Below, in pieces: positions 1 to 10,137 of a DNA stretch of 64,000 nt (its first letter is position 1; every line of letters begins with the position of its first letter). A model generated the notes under the pieces. It did no database searches. It was given only the letters and a program-made list of their open reading frames with translations, and had not been told where the DNA came from. The position numbers and the translations under genes are program-made. Source of the stretch: Plasmopara viticola (taxonomy: Eukaryota; Oomycota; Peronosporomycetes; Peronosporales; Peronosporaceae); NCBI GenBank assembly GCA_001695595.3, contig MBPM02000066.1, positions 248,001 through 312,000 of the forward strand, written 5' to 3'.

Positions 1-59
1 CGAATTTACGTGTCAGTTACCTAATGTATGAAGAATGTTAAAGTATCGGTTCTTGTTGT

Positions 60-122
60 ACCGGTATGTTTGTACCGACCAATAATGCTTTACCGGTACT
101 CTAAAAGCGACGGCCAATCGAA
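60..122 (+). promoter_or_regulatory. Shared CCAAT-type promoter block of effector gene 1
   Basis: GGCCAATCGAA begins at 113, about 79 nt before the ATG at 192. It is preceded by an AT-rich stretch with repeated CCGGTA/TACCG words. The same arrangement (GCCAATC 50-80 nt upstream of the start) occurs before all four effector paralogues, and the sequence around it is recognisably homologous between genes 1, 2 and 3. CCAAT is a known eukaryotic promoter element. Its use here is inferred from conservation only. Confidence 0.5.
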
Positions 123-191
123 TTTAAATTTGGTTGGTGCAGAGTTGTCAGTATACGCCAGCGGCTCCAATCGATTCTTTTAATTGCCGCT

Positions 192-3100
192 ATGCGCGTC
201 CAATCCGCCACCGTACTCAATGCCGTTCTTTTAACGAAATACGCTTTTGGTGTTTCAGCGTCAACGTCATACCAGGCTGTACCCGATGTCCATAAGCTGC
301 CACCATTTACTATGAAGAATCGACATGATGCTAAGAGGTTTTTAAGAGCTCTTGTCGGTGTCAAAGACGAAGTGAAGATGACAAGTCTCGCCAAATGGTC
401 GGCTAACTTGAAAGAAGCTCTGACTGATGACATTGATCTTGTTATGGGTGTCGTTAACAAGGTGAATATATTAAAAAACCTTGCCCCTGACTTGAGTATT
501 GAAGCACAGGCGAGTGAGATCCCGTTTTCTGTGGGCATCAAGGACAGAGTGCACAAAGCCCTACTTTTGCTCTCGGGAAATTCAAACTACTTGGACGCTG
601 CCACCGATAAGGCCCAGCCGCTGCGAGATTATCTTACTCTACTCGAGACTGAGCCAGACCACTCGGCGCCAGCAGTTGGCGATGCGATAAAAGCCGTTCG
701 TTCGGAGTGGGACAAGTACAAGAAATTGCTTGATCACTTGAACCTTGAGAAGCAGAGTACAGTACTCAAGGGCTGGCTTGGTGAGAAGTTGATTACAGCC
801 GACAAGTTGAGACTCCTCACTTCAGACGTTAAAGAAGAGGATCTGTACAACGGCAAGTTGCTCGCTGCTTACGATACGTACGTTCGTATTTACAACACGA
901 AGCATCCGACTGAGCGACTGAGTTTGCTGGCGGCACTCACCGTTTGCTTTGGCGATTTCCGCGTCGCGCAGGTGATTGACGCAGCCAAGTCGACCCCGAC
1001 TTTCAAAGAAAGTGCAAAATTGGCAAAGGATCTTGAGAATAGGCAGATCAGATACTGGGTGGACGCTCGTAAAACACCGGACGAGGTTGCTCAGCTGTTG
1101 AGAATCGGGTCACCATTATTGGAAACGTCTGAGATGGCTATGATCAGCAGGTGGCTGAAATATATCAAGAAGTCAAGCAAGCACGAAAAAGAGACGTCGT
1201 TTTACCCGATCGAAACATTGAAGAGTTTGTATGCTCACTCCAGTCTTAGCTTCGACATCAGGCTAATGAAATTTCTTGCGAACGAATCCGACTTGGAAAA
1301 AGGCTCGGCCGAGCTGTTGCAGGCTTGTCTGATGCGGCACTGGTTTAACAGCTTGAAAACCCCGGATCAACTTGAAACGCTTGTCGCATCGGAGTCTCTC
1401 AGGTCTTTTAATGGCGAGGACCACAACTATGCCTCTTTTCTGAAGCGGTACAAAAAGTTGCTCGATAAATTTGCTTCTCCATTGCAGAACTCCTTTTATA
1501 GTGGGCTCAAAACTAGGTCTGGCCTCAAAGACGAGAAGTGGTACCTCTCAGCATTTTCTGAGGTTAAGAGTATCATTTCCAAACAGAACAAGAATGAACC
1601 TATTGAAAAACTGAGCTTGTTTGCGGCACTCACTGTCCGCTATGGAGATCGCGAAGCATCGACGATCATTGACAGTGTCATGAGGTTAGACGAGACGATG
1701 CAAATTGCCAAAGTATTGGAGGCCGAGCAAATACAGTTTTGGATCGACACTGGAAAAACTCCGGAAGAAGTTCTCAAGCTGCTGGATTTTAAAAGTCGGA
1801 CGTTGGGTTACAAGTGGGTGAAATTTTGCAACTTGTTCAGTCGGCGTCATCCAGAGCTAACAATCGACCCATTTGAAATGATGAGGAAACACTTTAGTGA
1901 CGACGAGCTGGCCATGTTTGTCGTCATGGCAACATCGGAGAAGTTGGACAATGCCAAACGATTTAAGGATATGCTGGTGTGGCGCTGGTTTGAGGAGTTA
2001 AAGAGTCCTGAGGAGCTCAAAGCACACCTTGATCAGAATGAAAAGAAGAAACGCTTTTTTGTCCCTTTATTGAAATCGTACAGCGAATTCTACTGGAACC
2101 TCGGCTACCCTTCTACGGCGAAGGTCGCTACTGCTCGTGATGATATCAATGTGCTCACGTCTACCACTGAGAACACAAACCTGTACGACGGTCGTGTGCT
2201 CGCTGCCATTAAAGCTTATGTCCGGGTCTACAACGAGGTAAACCCTGACAAGCCGCTGAGTCTGCTTGCAACACTCACGGCCCAACTCGGCTCTAAGGAT
2301 GCGTCGACAATAATTGAAGCAGCAAAAGCACTACCAGATCTTGCAAAAACCGCTAAGCAATTGGAGACGGAGCAGATTCAGTTCTGGGTGGACTCTGGAA
2401 AAACTCCGGACCAAGTGTCCAAGTTATTGAACTTTGAGTCCAAAAGTCCGGCCTCGGTCTATAAGTGGGTTGAATTTTACGACAGATTTACACTGCGTGA
2501 TCCACGATCAGCATTTGACTTCTTTAAACCGTTGAGAAAATATTTCAGTGAAGATGAATTGGCCGTGTTTGTCGTAGAGGCAACGCCAATAGATTTGGTC
2601 AATGCCAAACGATTAGAAAATTTGCTGGTTTGGCGCTGGTTCGAGGAGATGAAGACTCTTAAGGAGGTCGAAGCGCAGCTCGATCAAATGGGGAAGAAGC
2701 ACTCGCTGGTTTCTCTTTTAAAGACGTACAGTGACTTTCAAAAGAACCTTGGCTCGCTTTCTATACCGGACTTCATCCGTTTGGGGCATTATACCGGGGA
2801 CATTACGTCGGACATGCTTTATGTGCTTACCTCCACAAACGCTAAATTGAACCTTCACGACGGCTCGGTGCTTGCTGCCATCGACGCTTACGTTCGCCTT
2901 TACAACAAGGCAAACACTAGGGAGCCGCTGAGTTTGCTTGCAGCACTCACAGCCCGCTTGGGCCATCGTGATGCATCAACAGTAATTGAAGCGGCAAAAG
3001 TAAAACCAGATCTAGCGAAAATTGCCAAACAACTCGAGATCGAGCAGATGCAATTTTGGGTGGACGCTGGAATGACCCCAAATCAAGTCGTTGAGCTCTT

Positions 3101-4601
3101 GGATCCCAAGTCGCAAGGCTTGGCTATGATTTACAGGTACATAAAGTTTCTGAACGTATACAGCAAGCGTCCTTTAGAGTCGTTGTTTGATCCGCTCGGA
3201 CCATTAAGGAACCATTTCTCCGACATCAAGTTGGCCACGTTTGCCGTTGAGGGAGTTGAAAAAGAAAATGATGATGCTGAACGATTGCAAGCCATGTTGT
3301 TACGGTATTGGTTCAACAACATGATGCCATATGAGGAAGTCGCCAAGTTGCTCCATTCGAACAGGGAAAATCCTCCCAATTTTAGAAAACTCTTAGAGAC
3401 GTACAAGAATTATCAACGTTATGGTGGTCGACCTTCAAAACGAGGTATGATTACGAGGACGTATGGAAACAAGGACATTGCGAATGGCCGTGCATTTGCT
3501 GTTTATATGGCTAACATCAGCAAGTACAACGAGGTAAACCCGATGGACCAAATGAGTCTAGTTGCAGTTCTCACTGCTTGCCTCGGTAAAATGGAGGCGG
3601 CACATGTGATTGAAGCGGCTACGCACTATCAACCGAACAAGGATGTTGCTAAAACAGTTCAGCGCATGCAGATGGAGCATTGGCTGAAAATGAAGAAAAC
3701 ACCGCTCGATGTCTTGAAGTGGGTTGATTCAGATTCCGAGAATGCCTTTCCGCCGCAAATGCATGCGTGGCTTGATTACGTGAATACGTTTGAAAAGGCA
3801 AACCCGAGTGAGGCAAAATCGCTCTATGCCATGTTAATTGATCATTTTGGCGAGAAAAAGATGGATATAACAATGTTTGCTACTAAAGTCGATCCGGATT
3901 GGGAGAAAGTCGCTGAACGACTTTGCATGGAGATGGAACAATATTGGCGGGATACTAAGACACACCCGGACACGATACTTACAGCGATGGAAGATAGTCT
4001 CAAAGACGCAAAAGTGGCGACAACCAGGAATTTTGAAGCATATGTCAAGTACGTATTTGATTATAGCAAATATAGCGATCTCAAGTACTACCGCACTAGA
4101 GATTCTGTGTTGGCGCTGTTAGCAAAGTATCACACCACCAAAGAATTGACAAACATGTTGATCAAGGCGAAGGTCAAACCAGAGTCGGGGGTGATGTTGT
4201 GGAAAGTCAAATCCGGCATGGCAATTGATCCAGTGGAAATTATAAGGCTCGGCTCGACTCAAGCTGAAAAGCGTCTGATCGATGCCTGGATGAGCTACAT
4301 CTCTACAATTATCAACCCAAGCCGTTCAGATTATGACGGCTACAATGCGATCACGTTCATCATGAGCACCTTACCATTCAGCAGAGTATTTGACCAGCTT
4401 AGATTGGCAATGAAGGATGAGGCCTTGAAAGACAACGCCATAGTGTTGCTGGACGAGATGTTTGACGAGGTAGCATGGGATGAAAATTTTTTAAAAATTG
4501 CCAAAGAGACCATCGAAGAGTCAGAAATCAACGAACCGACGAAGACAGTTGGCAATATGCTCGCTGACTATCTTAGAGAACACACTGCACGAGAATCTTG
4601 A
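192..4601 (+). CDS. Giant RXLR-LWY tandem-repeat effector, paralogue 1
   Basis: Uninterrupted single-exon ORF of 1,469 residues. Residues 1-23 look like a modest secretion signal (TVLNAVLL core, small residues VSA before a likely cleavage site). RFLR lies at 49-52. The usual EER position reads DEVK (59-62). The rest is tandem helical modules. Each has an L-type segment (for example LLAALTARLGHRDAS, then VIEAAK), followed by W(V/F)xxxKTPxxV/LxxLL and a Y-type segment such as AYVRVYN. Module tryptophans fall at about 289, 384, 517, 599, 732, 816, 956, 1039, 1164, 1252 and 1337. This matches the LWY family of Phytophthora effectors (PSR2 type), which act inside host cells; some recruit PP2A. It is roughly twice the length of PSR2. 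A host target cannot be read from the sequence. The start was chosen because upstream is promoter-like and the paralogues begin at the same residue. Confidence 0.85.
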   Translation: MRVQSATVLNAVLLTKYAFGVSASTSYQAVPDVHKLPPFTMKNRHDAKRFLRALVGVKDEVKMTSLAKWSANLKEALTDDIDLVMGVVNKVNILKNLAPDLSIEAQASEIPFSVGIKDRVHKALLLLSGNSNYLDAATDKAQPLRDYLTLLETEPDHSAPAVGDAIKAVRSEWDKYKKLLDHLNLEKQSTVLKGWLGEKLITADKLRLLTSDVKEEDLYNGKLLAAYDTYVRIYNTKHPTERLSLLAALTVCFGDFRVAQVIDAAKSTPTFKESAKLAKDLENRQIRYWVDARKTPDEVAQLLRIGSPLLETSEMAMISRWLKYIKKSSKHEKETSFYPIETLKSLYAHSSLSFDIRLMKFLANESDLEKGSAELLQACLMRHWFNSLKTPDQLETLVASESLRSFNGEDHNYASFLKRYKKLLDKFASPLQNSFYSGLKTRSGLKDEKWYLSAFSEVKSIISKQNKNEPIEKLSLFAALTVRYGDREASTIIDSVMRLDETMQIAKVLEAEQIQFWIDTGKTPEEVLKLLDFKSRTLGYKWVKFCNLFSRRHPELTIDPFEMMRKHFSDDELAMFVVMATSEKLDNAKRFKDMLVWRWFEELKSPEELKAHLDQNEKKKRFFVPLLKSYSEFYWNLGYPSTAKVATARDDINVLTSTTENTNLYDGRVLAAIKAYVRVYNEVNPDKPLSLLATLTAQLGSKDASTIIEAAKALPDLAKTAKQLETEQIQFWVDSGKTPDQVSKLLNFESKSPASVYKWVEFYDRFTLRDPRSAFDFFKPLRKYFSEDELAVFVVEATPIDLVNAKRLENLLVWRWFEEMKTLKEVEAQLDQMGKKHSLVSLLKTYSDFQKNLGSLSIPDFIRLGHYTGDITSDMLYVLTSTNAKLNLHDGSVLAAIDAYVRLYNKANTREPLSLLAALTARLGHRDASTVIEAAKVKPDLAKIAKQLEIEQMQFWVDAGMTPNQVVELLDPKSQGLAMIYRYIKFLNVYSKRPLESLFDPLGPLRNHFSDIKLATFAVEGVEKENDDAERLQAMLLRYWFNNMMPYEEVAKLLHSNRENPPNFRKLLETYKNYQRYGGRPSKRGMITRTYGNKDIANGRAFAVYMANISKYNEVNPMDQMSLVAVLTACLGKMEAAHVIEAATHYQPNKDVAKTVQRMQMEHWLKMKKTPLDVLKWVDSDSENAFPPQMHAWLDYVNTFEKANPSEAKSLYAMLIDHFGEKKMDITMFATKVDPDWEKVAERLCMEMEQYWRDTKTHPDTILTAMEDSLKDAKVATTRNFEAYVKYVFDYSKYSDLKYYRTRDSVLALLAKYHTTKELTNMLIKAKVKPESGVMLWKVKSGMAIDPVEIIRLGSTQAEKRLIDAWMSYISTIINPSRSDYDGYNAITFIMSTLPFSRVFDQLRLAMKDEALKDNAIVLLDEMFDEVAWDENFLKIAKETIEESEINEPTKTVGNMLADYLREHTARES

Positions 4602-4649
4602 TTTAATATACATATTTTGATCCTTTTAAAGTGAAGTAGCTCGCGCACT

Positions 4650-4765
4650 ATTAACACAAAAATCTCTTTGGTAGCTGGCTCTAGCACGAAACGTGCTTGT
4701 GACAGCAGCTTGCTGCAATTCTTGGCGGCTTCTACTAGGTCACCGACCAGAAAGGTCCGTGAATG
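4650..4765 (+). repeat. Conserved 3' flank of the effector duplication unit (gene 1)
   Basis: This segment (ATCTCTTTGGTAGC, then CACGAAACGTG, CTTGGCGG and GTCACCGACC) reappears downstream of the other paralogues in matching orientation. The part ending in the complement of GGACCTTTCTGGTCGGTGACC is shared most closely with gene 2. It shows that the duplicated unit extends past the stop codon. No terminator or small gene is evident in it. Confidence 0.6.
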
Positions 4766-5379
4766 GCGCTGCAAAAAGTGACCTTCACGACATTCGCGAT
4801 GGACTCTCCAACTTCTTGCTCTTGTGTATTTCTTTGTTGCGTTTTGCTCCTGATGCTTAAGAAATCTGAATTGGAACAATACGATGTGTTCTTTTGAGCA
4901 TGTCGATCTCATAAGGCTTTAGCTGCAGCCACACGCATCGTAACGGCCGCGACATAGCCATTCGTCTTAGTACTCGCCAACACTATAGTTGTCAAAGCTT
5001 CGCACTGACACGACGCACTACGTGCAAATATAACTCCCCGAGAACTTTTTTTTGGCTTGATGATCTTGTGGGAAATGCAAGGCTTGCATATATCAGAGCA
5101 GCGAGATTTTTAATTACCATAAGCTACCTATGCCTTCAAAGAATGACGCAAATAATTTCTTCTCACTAGTTCCTAAGAATGTTGCGTCACGACAAAGACC
5201 TGATTTCTGTATTTATCGTCAGCCCGAACAATTCCAAGAAGACTAAGCGCTTCAAGAAACAAGGATGGGAATCGCTAAAGAACAATTTGTCGGATGGAAC
5301 GCTACGCAAAATACGCACAATTTTCTTTCCCTAGCTAGATACCTCCAGTACGGAAAGTATTGCGCACGACATTTTGCTC
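4766..5379. other. Intergenic, nothing supportable
   Basis: AT-rich, non-repetitive within the window, with stops in all frames. No recognisable gene, RNA or repeat was seen. It may include the decayed upstream part of the Gypsy relic that follows. Confidence 0.5.
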
Positions 5380-6170
5380 AAGCCTGGTACGAAGCCGATA
5401 TCCATCAAACAAAGGGGTTAGAACTTTGAATAGCGCAGGACAATCTAAGGATGGACCAAATGGCTCAAGCTAGCATTATTCGACCACGTACGTGTGCAAT
5501 TTCGTCTTCAATGTTTTGGGTCAAGAAGCCTGTAGGTTGGTAAATGGTAGCAATACGGATGCCACGTTATGTCCGATAGTCAGTGGTCTCCGAGCATGGA
5601 CCTAATTCGAGGTAACCATCAGATTTAATCTAGCGGATACTCCATTTACCGAGTTTTCGACCCCATATGTTCTCTTTAAGTATCTAGTCACTCTGGACTG
5701 AGCAAGATCTCGATTACGACTAATCCGCGTTTGCAAAAAATATTTTCGAATCGAAGGGATACGATGAAAGTCACCTTTAACAAAATCAACGTGTTCACGT
5801 AAAGTGACAATTTCGCATATAACATTACGGCTTTAGACCGTGTGCTCAACAGATGTGAGGAGCAGCAATTTTTCAGGTTTCAGTTATGTGTGGATGATAT
5901 CCTATGATTAGAATACTTTGTGGGACGGAAGAGTGTTCGAATGGACACCGACAAGGCTAAGAATATCTAATAATGAAGACTAAATAGCCAACGGAATGCT
6001 TCAAATGTCTTATGATGTATGTATCAAGATTCTGCAAGGACTTTGCGCAATTTGCACAGTCCTCAACGGCAGTGCCAAGAAAATGTTCTTGGGAAGCGAT
6101 CGAGCTCTTGGACAGTGATGCTGATTCACTGAACTCAACCGTTGCTTTCAGCTTGGTCGTTTAAAAAAGC
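5380..6170 (+). pseudogene. Decayed Ty3/Gypsy pol (reverse transcriptase) relic
   Basis: Translation gives disconnected islands that resemble Gypsy RT. FWVKKPVGW lies near 5515-5545 (the KxPxGxWR block). ALDRVLNRCEEQQFF and VDDIL lie at 5830-5905. EYFVGRKSVRMDTDKAKNI is around 5918-5970 (the connection region, normally followed by WPxP). SRFCKDFAQFAQ is around 6025-6060 (the YRRFIxNFA equivalent). Many stops and frameshifts separate the islands. The order is that of a normal pol, so this is one old insertion rather than chance matches. No LTRs were found around it. Confidence 0.55.
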
Positions 6171-6224
6171 AATTGTTGTATGAGTTAACGCCTCGAAATT
6201 TGCGATCGAGGATGAAGGCTATGC

Positions 6225-6415
6225 ATGGCACAGTACTAATGAGTAACAAGACCAGAGCTACACACGCTCAGTGCGTGTAATCAGTAGCTTAGATGCTACA
6301 CGCGACGCAGTACACGTGAGTGGCATAAGAAGAAAACGCTGCGTAAGTAGCGACTAAAAGCTACGAGTGAAGAAAAATATAAAAGTGGCAACAAAAATGC
6401 TATGCATGGTGCGAT
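6225..6415 (+). repeat. Dispersed repeat rich in GACGCAGTAC / GCTATGCATG words
   Basis: Contains GCTATGCATGGCACAGTACT near 6220, GCGACGCAGTACACGTGAG near 6301 and GCTATGCATGGTGCG near 6399. The same words recur, in one or the other orientation, at 8100-8360, 26515-26600 and 62930-63115. Their nature is unknown; the variation between copies suggests an old dispersed family. Confidence 0.4.
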
Positions 6416-7960
6416 TAACCGCAATACGGCAAACAGATTTAAAACGTATTATAGTTACTAATTTATTTTAAATATGTAAAAGTACTCTAATAAAAGGTTA
6501 CACTGATAAATATCAGCAAGAAGACAATATAGAATATACTTCGCGTGAGAGTCTTCAAATTAGCCACACAGATTTGAATGACCAATCGTCCACGTCTTTT
6601 CCGGCACCTTTACAACTTTCCGTCGCGTTTCGATTTTGGTACAAATAAACTGTTGGGTTATGAACCTGTGCTACTGCTCGACAAATTGTGTGACCACGTA
6701 TAGGCGTATAGTAAGAGCGCCGACAGTTTGAAGCGTTGGCTACTGCAAACTCTATTTAAGTATAGCGACTTTAAGCATCCATGATGCTTATCGGCAAACT
6801 AGAGCTGACGACAAATTTTGGTAGACAGAGGATGCCAGCAGGGCCGAATCTATATTGTAAAGCAAACTTAAATGTAAGAGCTAATCTTTGCTCACCAATC
6901 CAGATGCAGAGCCTTAGCTAGATCACCAGCTAATTTGCCGCATAAGCGTATCAAATGCACTACGTAAAGAGAGGATCATTATGCTTTAAAGATTATTAGA
7001 AGCCCTTGGACAACCCAGAGGAACAATGCATTCAAGGTAATTTTGCAAATGCTCTCAACGGTAATCTGTTTGGATATGTGCGTCAAATCTCAGCAAAAAT
7101 ATCGCTTAAATTCATCACACCAGAATTCAATTGGTTAGTAAATGAGGATATACGCTTAGGAGATCCAAACGGATATATTCCCCACTAAATGATGCATTGC
7201 TTGAATATTTTTTTTAGATGTGATGATCTCGATACTCACTCGTCGGTCATGACCATTACAACTAATTTTGCCTTTCAGTGCTTCCACAGATTGCCGACCC
7301 ACTAGATTGCAGTTCTGGGCTTAGAATAACACAACCCCTTTTCGGATGGGCGCGAGTCGAGTGAAGCAGTCTGACTACGCTCTCGAGCCTTAATTTACAA
7401 TTAAAAAGACCTAAAGATTTCGGAGCTACAAAACTCAGTGCATGTCTTGGCTAAGCCAGTCAAGTTTCCTCGCATAATTCGACTTCGAACAATTAAACCG
7501 CGGAGTGCTATCAATACGCCGCATGATTCTAGTCATCGTCCTCCTCCCCTCATTGCAAAGCGATCAAACGCTCTAACCACGCCAAATGTGCTTTTTGCGC
7601 GATGTCGTCGCCTCAAACAAATCCGGTAACTTGTAAAGTACGAGTATTACCCTCACTTCAAAAGCTTATACGAGTGGAAACTCCATCGTGTCATAAATGC
7701 CTATTATATATGGGTTCCAGCATCCGGAGGAGAAGCTTACTTTATTGGAGGAATTAAAAAGACGAGCAGAGCTCATCTATAGGTCTCTGCTAACCACCGC
7801 AAAAATCGTGCTCAAGATAGCTTGACGTTGTGAACAAAAGGTCGTAGAACAATGGCGCTTTCTGCGTATGACTCATCTTCAACGCTTCCACGATAATCGG
7901 GCTCAAGTTAAAATAGTAGCTTATTCTAAGATGGTAATGATCAATCGTTTTAAGTCGAAG
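6416..7960. other. Intergenic, no supported gene
   Basis: Only short ORFs of 60-66 codons with no recognisable motif. A weak match to the middle of the SINE at 49905-50195 (GGGCGCGAGT...AAGCAGTC, then GCCTTAATTT) lies at about 7347-7400, too short to annotate on its own. Confidence 0.4.
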
Positions 7961-7964
7961 CGAA

Positions 7965-8360
7965 ATGAAAAATTCTGGACGTGCCGACAAAGAAGTTCAT
8001 TCGGTTCTGTGTGGCTAAAACGAGGTAAGTCACAAGTACTATATTCCATGTTGTCTTCTTGCTACAATTATTTGAGTCTTTTCTGTTTTTTTTTTACAGG
8101 TACCGCGTCATGCATAGCTTTTTCGTTGCCACTCATAAGTTTTGCTTGACGCGTAGCTTTTTAGTCGCTATTTACGCGTGCTAAGCTAGCGTTTTCTTTT
8201 TCTTAATGCGCCACTCTCGCGTACTGAGTCACGCGTATTTTTCTGGCTCTCGATAAGACGTACTGGGCTGGTGTCGCTCTGTTCTTGTTGCTTATAAGTA
8301 CTGTACCGTACATAGTATTCTTCCCACCGCTCAGGCGTGTTGCGTCACGCGGAGTCTTAG
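7965..8360 (+). repeat. Dispersed repeat, copy 2 (GACGTGCCGAC...GCGTCATGCATAGC)
   Basis: GACGTGCCGACAAAG at about 7979 is followed, after a T-rich tract ending TTTTACAG, by GCGTCATGCATAGCTTTTT at about 8105 and further ACGCGTA/GTACTGAG words. The 26385-26610 segment has the same two anchors in the same order and spacing type (GACGTGCCGACGAAG, then GCGTCGTGCATAGCCTTCTTG), so these are two copies of one dispersed element. No coding capacity was seen. Confidence 0.5.
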
Positions 8361-8963
8361 CTTGACACTACCAGCGCATTTATGTCGTTATGTCAGACTT
8401 GTAAGTACTTTTACCTTAGTAGCAGTGAGATGGACAGCACAAAAAAGAGTCGAACTTTAAATGCAATAACACCGTAGCACGCGCTCTGCAGGCCCTCTGT
8501 GCGATCCACAAGCAAGCATGTAGAGGAACTACGTCATTAAAGCACGGAATTACTGTGTTTCTTATCGGAGTGAGGTCGCACACTCGAAAAGTGAGTTGCG
8601 TCTGCTTGTGTGTTAAGCAAGCAATTAGTCGAGCAAGCATCCAGCAGGCGATCAAGTTCGCGGCCAAGCAAGATACTAGCGAACGGCCGAGTGATCGGTC
8701 CAATCTAGCGGTCTACAGCTGGTTGAGCAATAAGACAAGGAGCATATCAGCGAGTGGTGTTACAAAACCAAGGAGAAGGAGAAGCGAGAACACACGAGGC
8801 GAAGGGGAGAAAGGCAAGGAGATGTGAGACGAGGGCAAGGCGAGGGGTGACGGTCACTTCGTGCTGATAATGAATAGGATGGCAAAAGATATTTGGAATC
8901 ATTGGAATGCTTGAGTGCTAATCTGCCTTAATCTCCTACGCTCTTCAATTACACATACCGGTA
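8361..8963. other. Intergenic, nothing supportable
   Basis: Short overlapping ORFs on both strands (for example 8416-8703 minus and 8555-8827 plus) are not recognisable. The stretch 8760-8830 is purine-rich (GGAGAAGGAGAAG-like). No conserved motif was seen. Confidence 0.4.
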
Positions 8964-9314
8964 TATTGTAGCAATGTAATGTAATGTATTACGTTATCGC
9001 GTTGCCAAGTTATGCACGTGCTAGGCTCAGTCTGGCTAGTCCACGGCATAGAGTGGTGTCCGCATACGTCGGGTCTCGTTCGGCGGGCAGTGCAGCCAGC
9101 ACCGAGGTCGTGAGGGTCTTCCATTATTTTGTTTATCTCTGACTTGGTAAGAGCCCAGGTGGCGCCGTGGTTATGGAGACCGTCGCGTCGAGGGTGAGAC
9201 TCGTTAGAGACCTGCAAATACCCGAGAGCACCTGCCCGAAGCGCGCGAGCATTTAGCCTCCGCGCTTGGAAGGAGGGCGTCACCCCAACCCTTTCCGAAG
9301 TATTGTAGCAATGT
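8964..9314 (-). mobile_element. Short retroposon, copy A, with 14-bp target-site duplication
   Basis: The 323-bp body (8978-9300) is flanked by a perfect direct repeat TATTGTAGCAATGT at 8964-8977 and 9301-9314. The left end of the body is a simple AATGTAATGTATT stretch. On the minus strand this is a 3' tail of (ATACATTACATT) type, so the element runs right to left. A close copy lies at 31677-32003 with a different flanking duplication, which proves transposition rather than segmental duplication. The body is GC-richer than its surroundings. A minus-strand ORF (8945-9283) crosses it but has no domain I recognise, so it is either a SINE or a 5'-truncated LINE end. Confidence 0.8.
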
Positions 9315-9925
9315 GTTTGATAAAAAGATGTTGCGGTATAGGTGGTTATATACGGGAGACATACAGAAGGAGGCTATACATTTCACATTTGAAATAGCTC
9401 ATGCTAACTTGCAAGCAGATTTACGGGTAATGCAGGATGTTTGTGGCGAATCAAGCCCTCGTCTGCAGATAGTTGGCTTGTTGTCGATTTACAAGACAAG
9501 ATACATGGTTCGATCTGTTCTTTGGCTACATAGTCCGAGTCATCGGTGCATTCTTTTTGACAATGTCATTCTTCTGAGCAGAAATAGTATATGCGATGCA
9601 TATTCTTAATGACAAGTTTAGCCTTTGACTAAAAAATCGTTAATGAACGAGAACGAGTCGTAGCAATTACGGTGCCAGTGGCTGCCTTATGGGATCGAAT
9701 GGCTAGAAAGGAACACTCGAATGAGGGATACCATATGCGAAGTAGAAGGGAAGAAAAGAAAAGATTATACCATATCGTATTGGATCACCGCACGGTAGGT
9801 CGGTTAGCTCAAGCCTCGGAGCAAAAGCAGCACTTTACTTGGAAATGCACAGCAAAAGGTTGGTGAGTCCATCGTGGATTACGCTTGGGGCATTTCAGCT
9901 TTTCCAGTCTATACACACAATGTCC
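9315..9925. other. Intergenic, nothing supportable
   Basis: ORFs of 60-98 codons on the plus strand (9313-9609, 9672-9866, 9839-10081) overlap repeats or show no motif. No feature was identified. Confidence 0.4.
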
Positions 9926-10080
9926 TCTTCACGGACCTTTCTGGTCGGTGACCTAGTCGCTACTATGAATGTACTGCAGTGGCCACAATTTCATATCGCC
10001 AAGCCGCCAAGCCGCCAAGCTGGGCGACAAGCTGGCGTCACGTGCACATTTCGTGCTACATCCGGCTGCCAAAGAGCTTA
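9926..10080 (-). repeat. Conserved 3' flank of the effector duplication unit (gene 2)
   Basis: Lies downstream of minus-strand gene 2. It holds GGACCTTTCTGGTCGGTGACC, then GTAGTGGCCACA-like and TTTCGTGCTACA sequences found in the same order below gene 4 and, reverse-complemented, below gene 1. A small CGCCAAGC triplication at about 10000-10020 is private to this copy. Confidence 0.6.
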
Positions 10081-10137
10081 AGTCGATAATAATGCGCAGG
10101 CCATTTCACTGAAAAAGGGTTGAAATAAATGTATCAA

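Noticed and set aside
4568..4912. 114-codon minus-strand ORF after gene 1
   Set aside because: It overlaps the effector stop and the conserved 3' flank; the other flank copies do not keep the frame.
7345..7402. A second tRNA-related SINE copy
   Set aside because: Only about 30 scattered matching bases; no head or boxes.
8945..9283. 112-codon minus-strand ORF as a gene
   Set aside because: It lies almost entirely inside the retroposon, and copy B does not keep the frame open.
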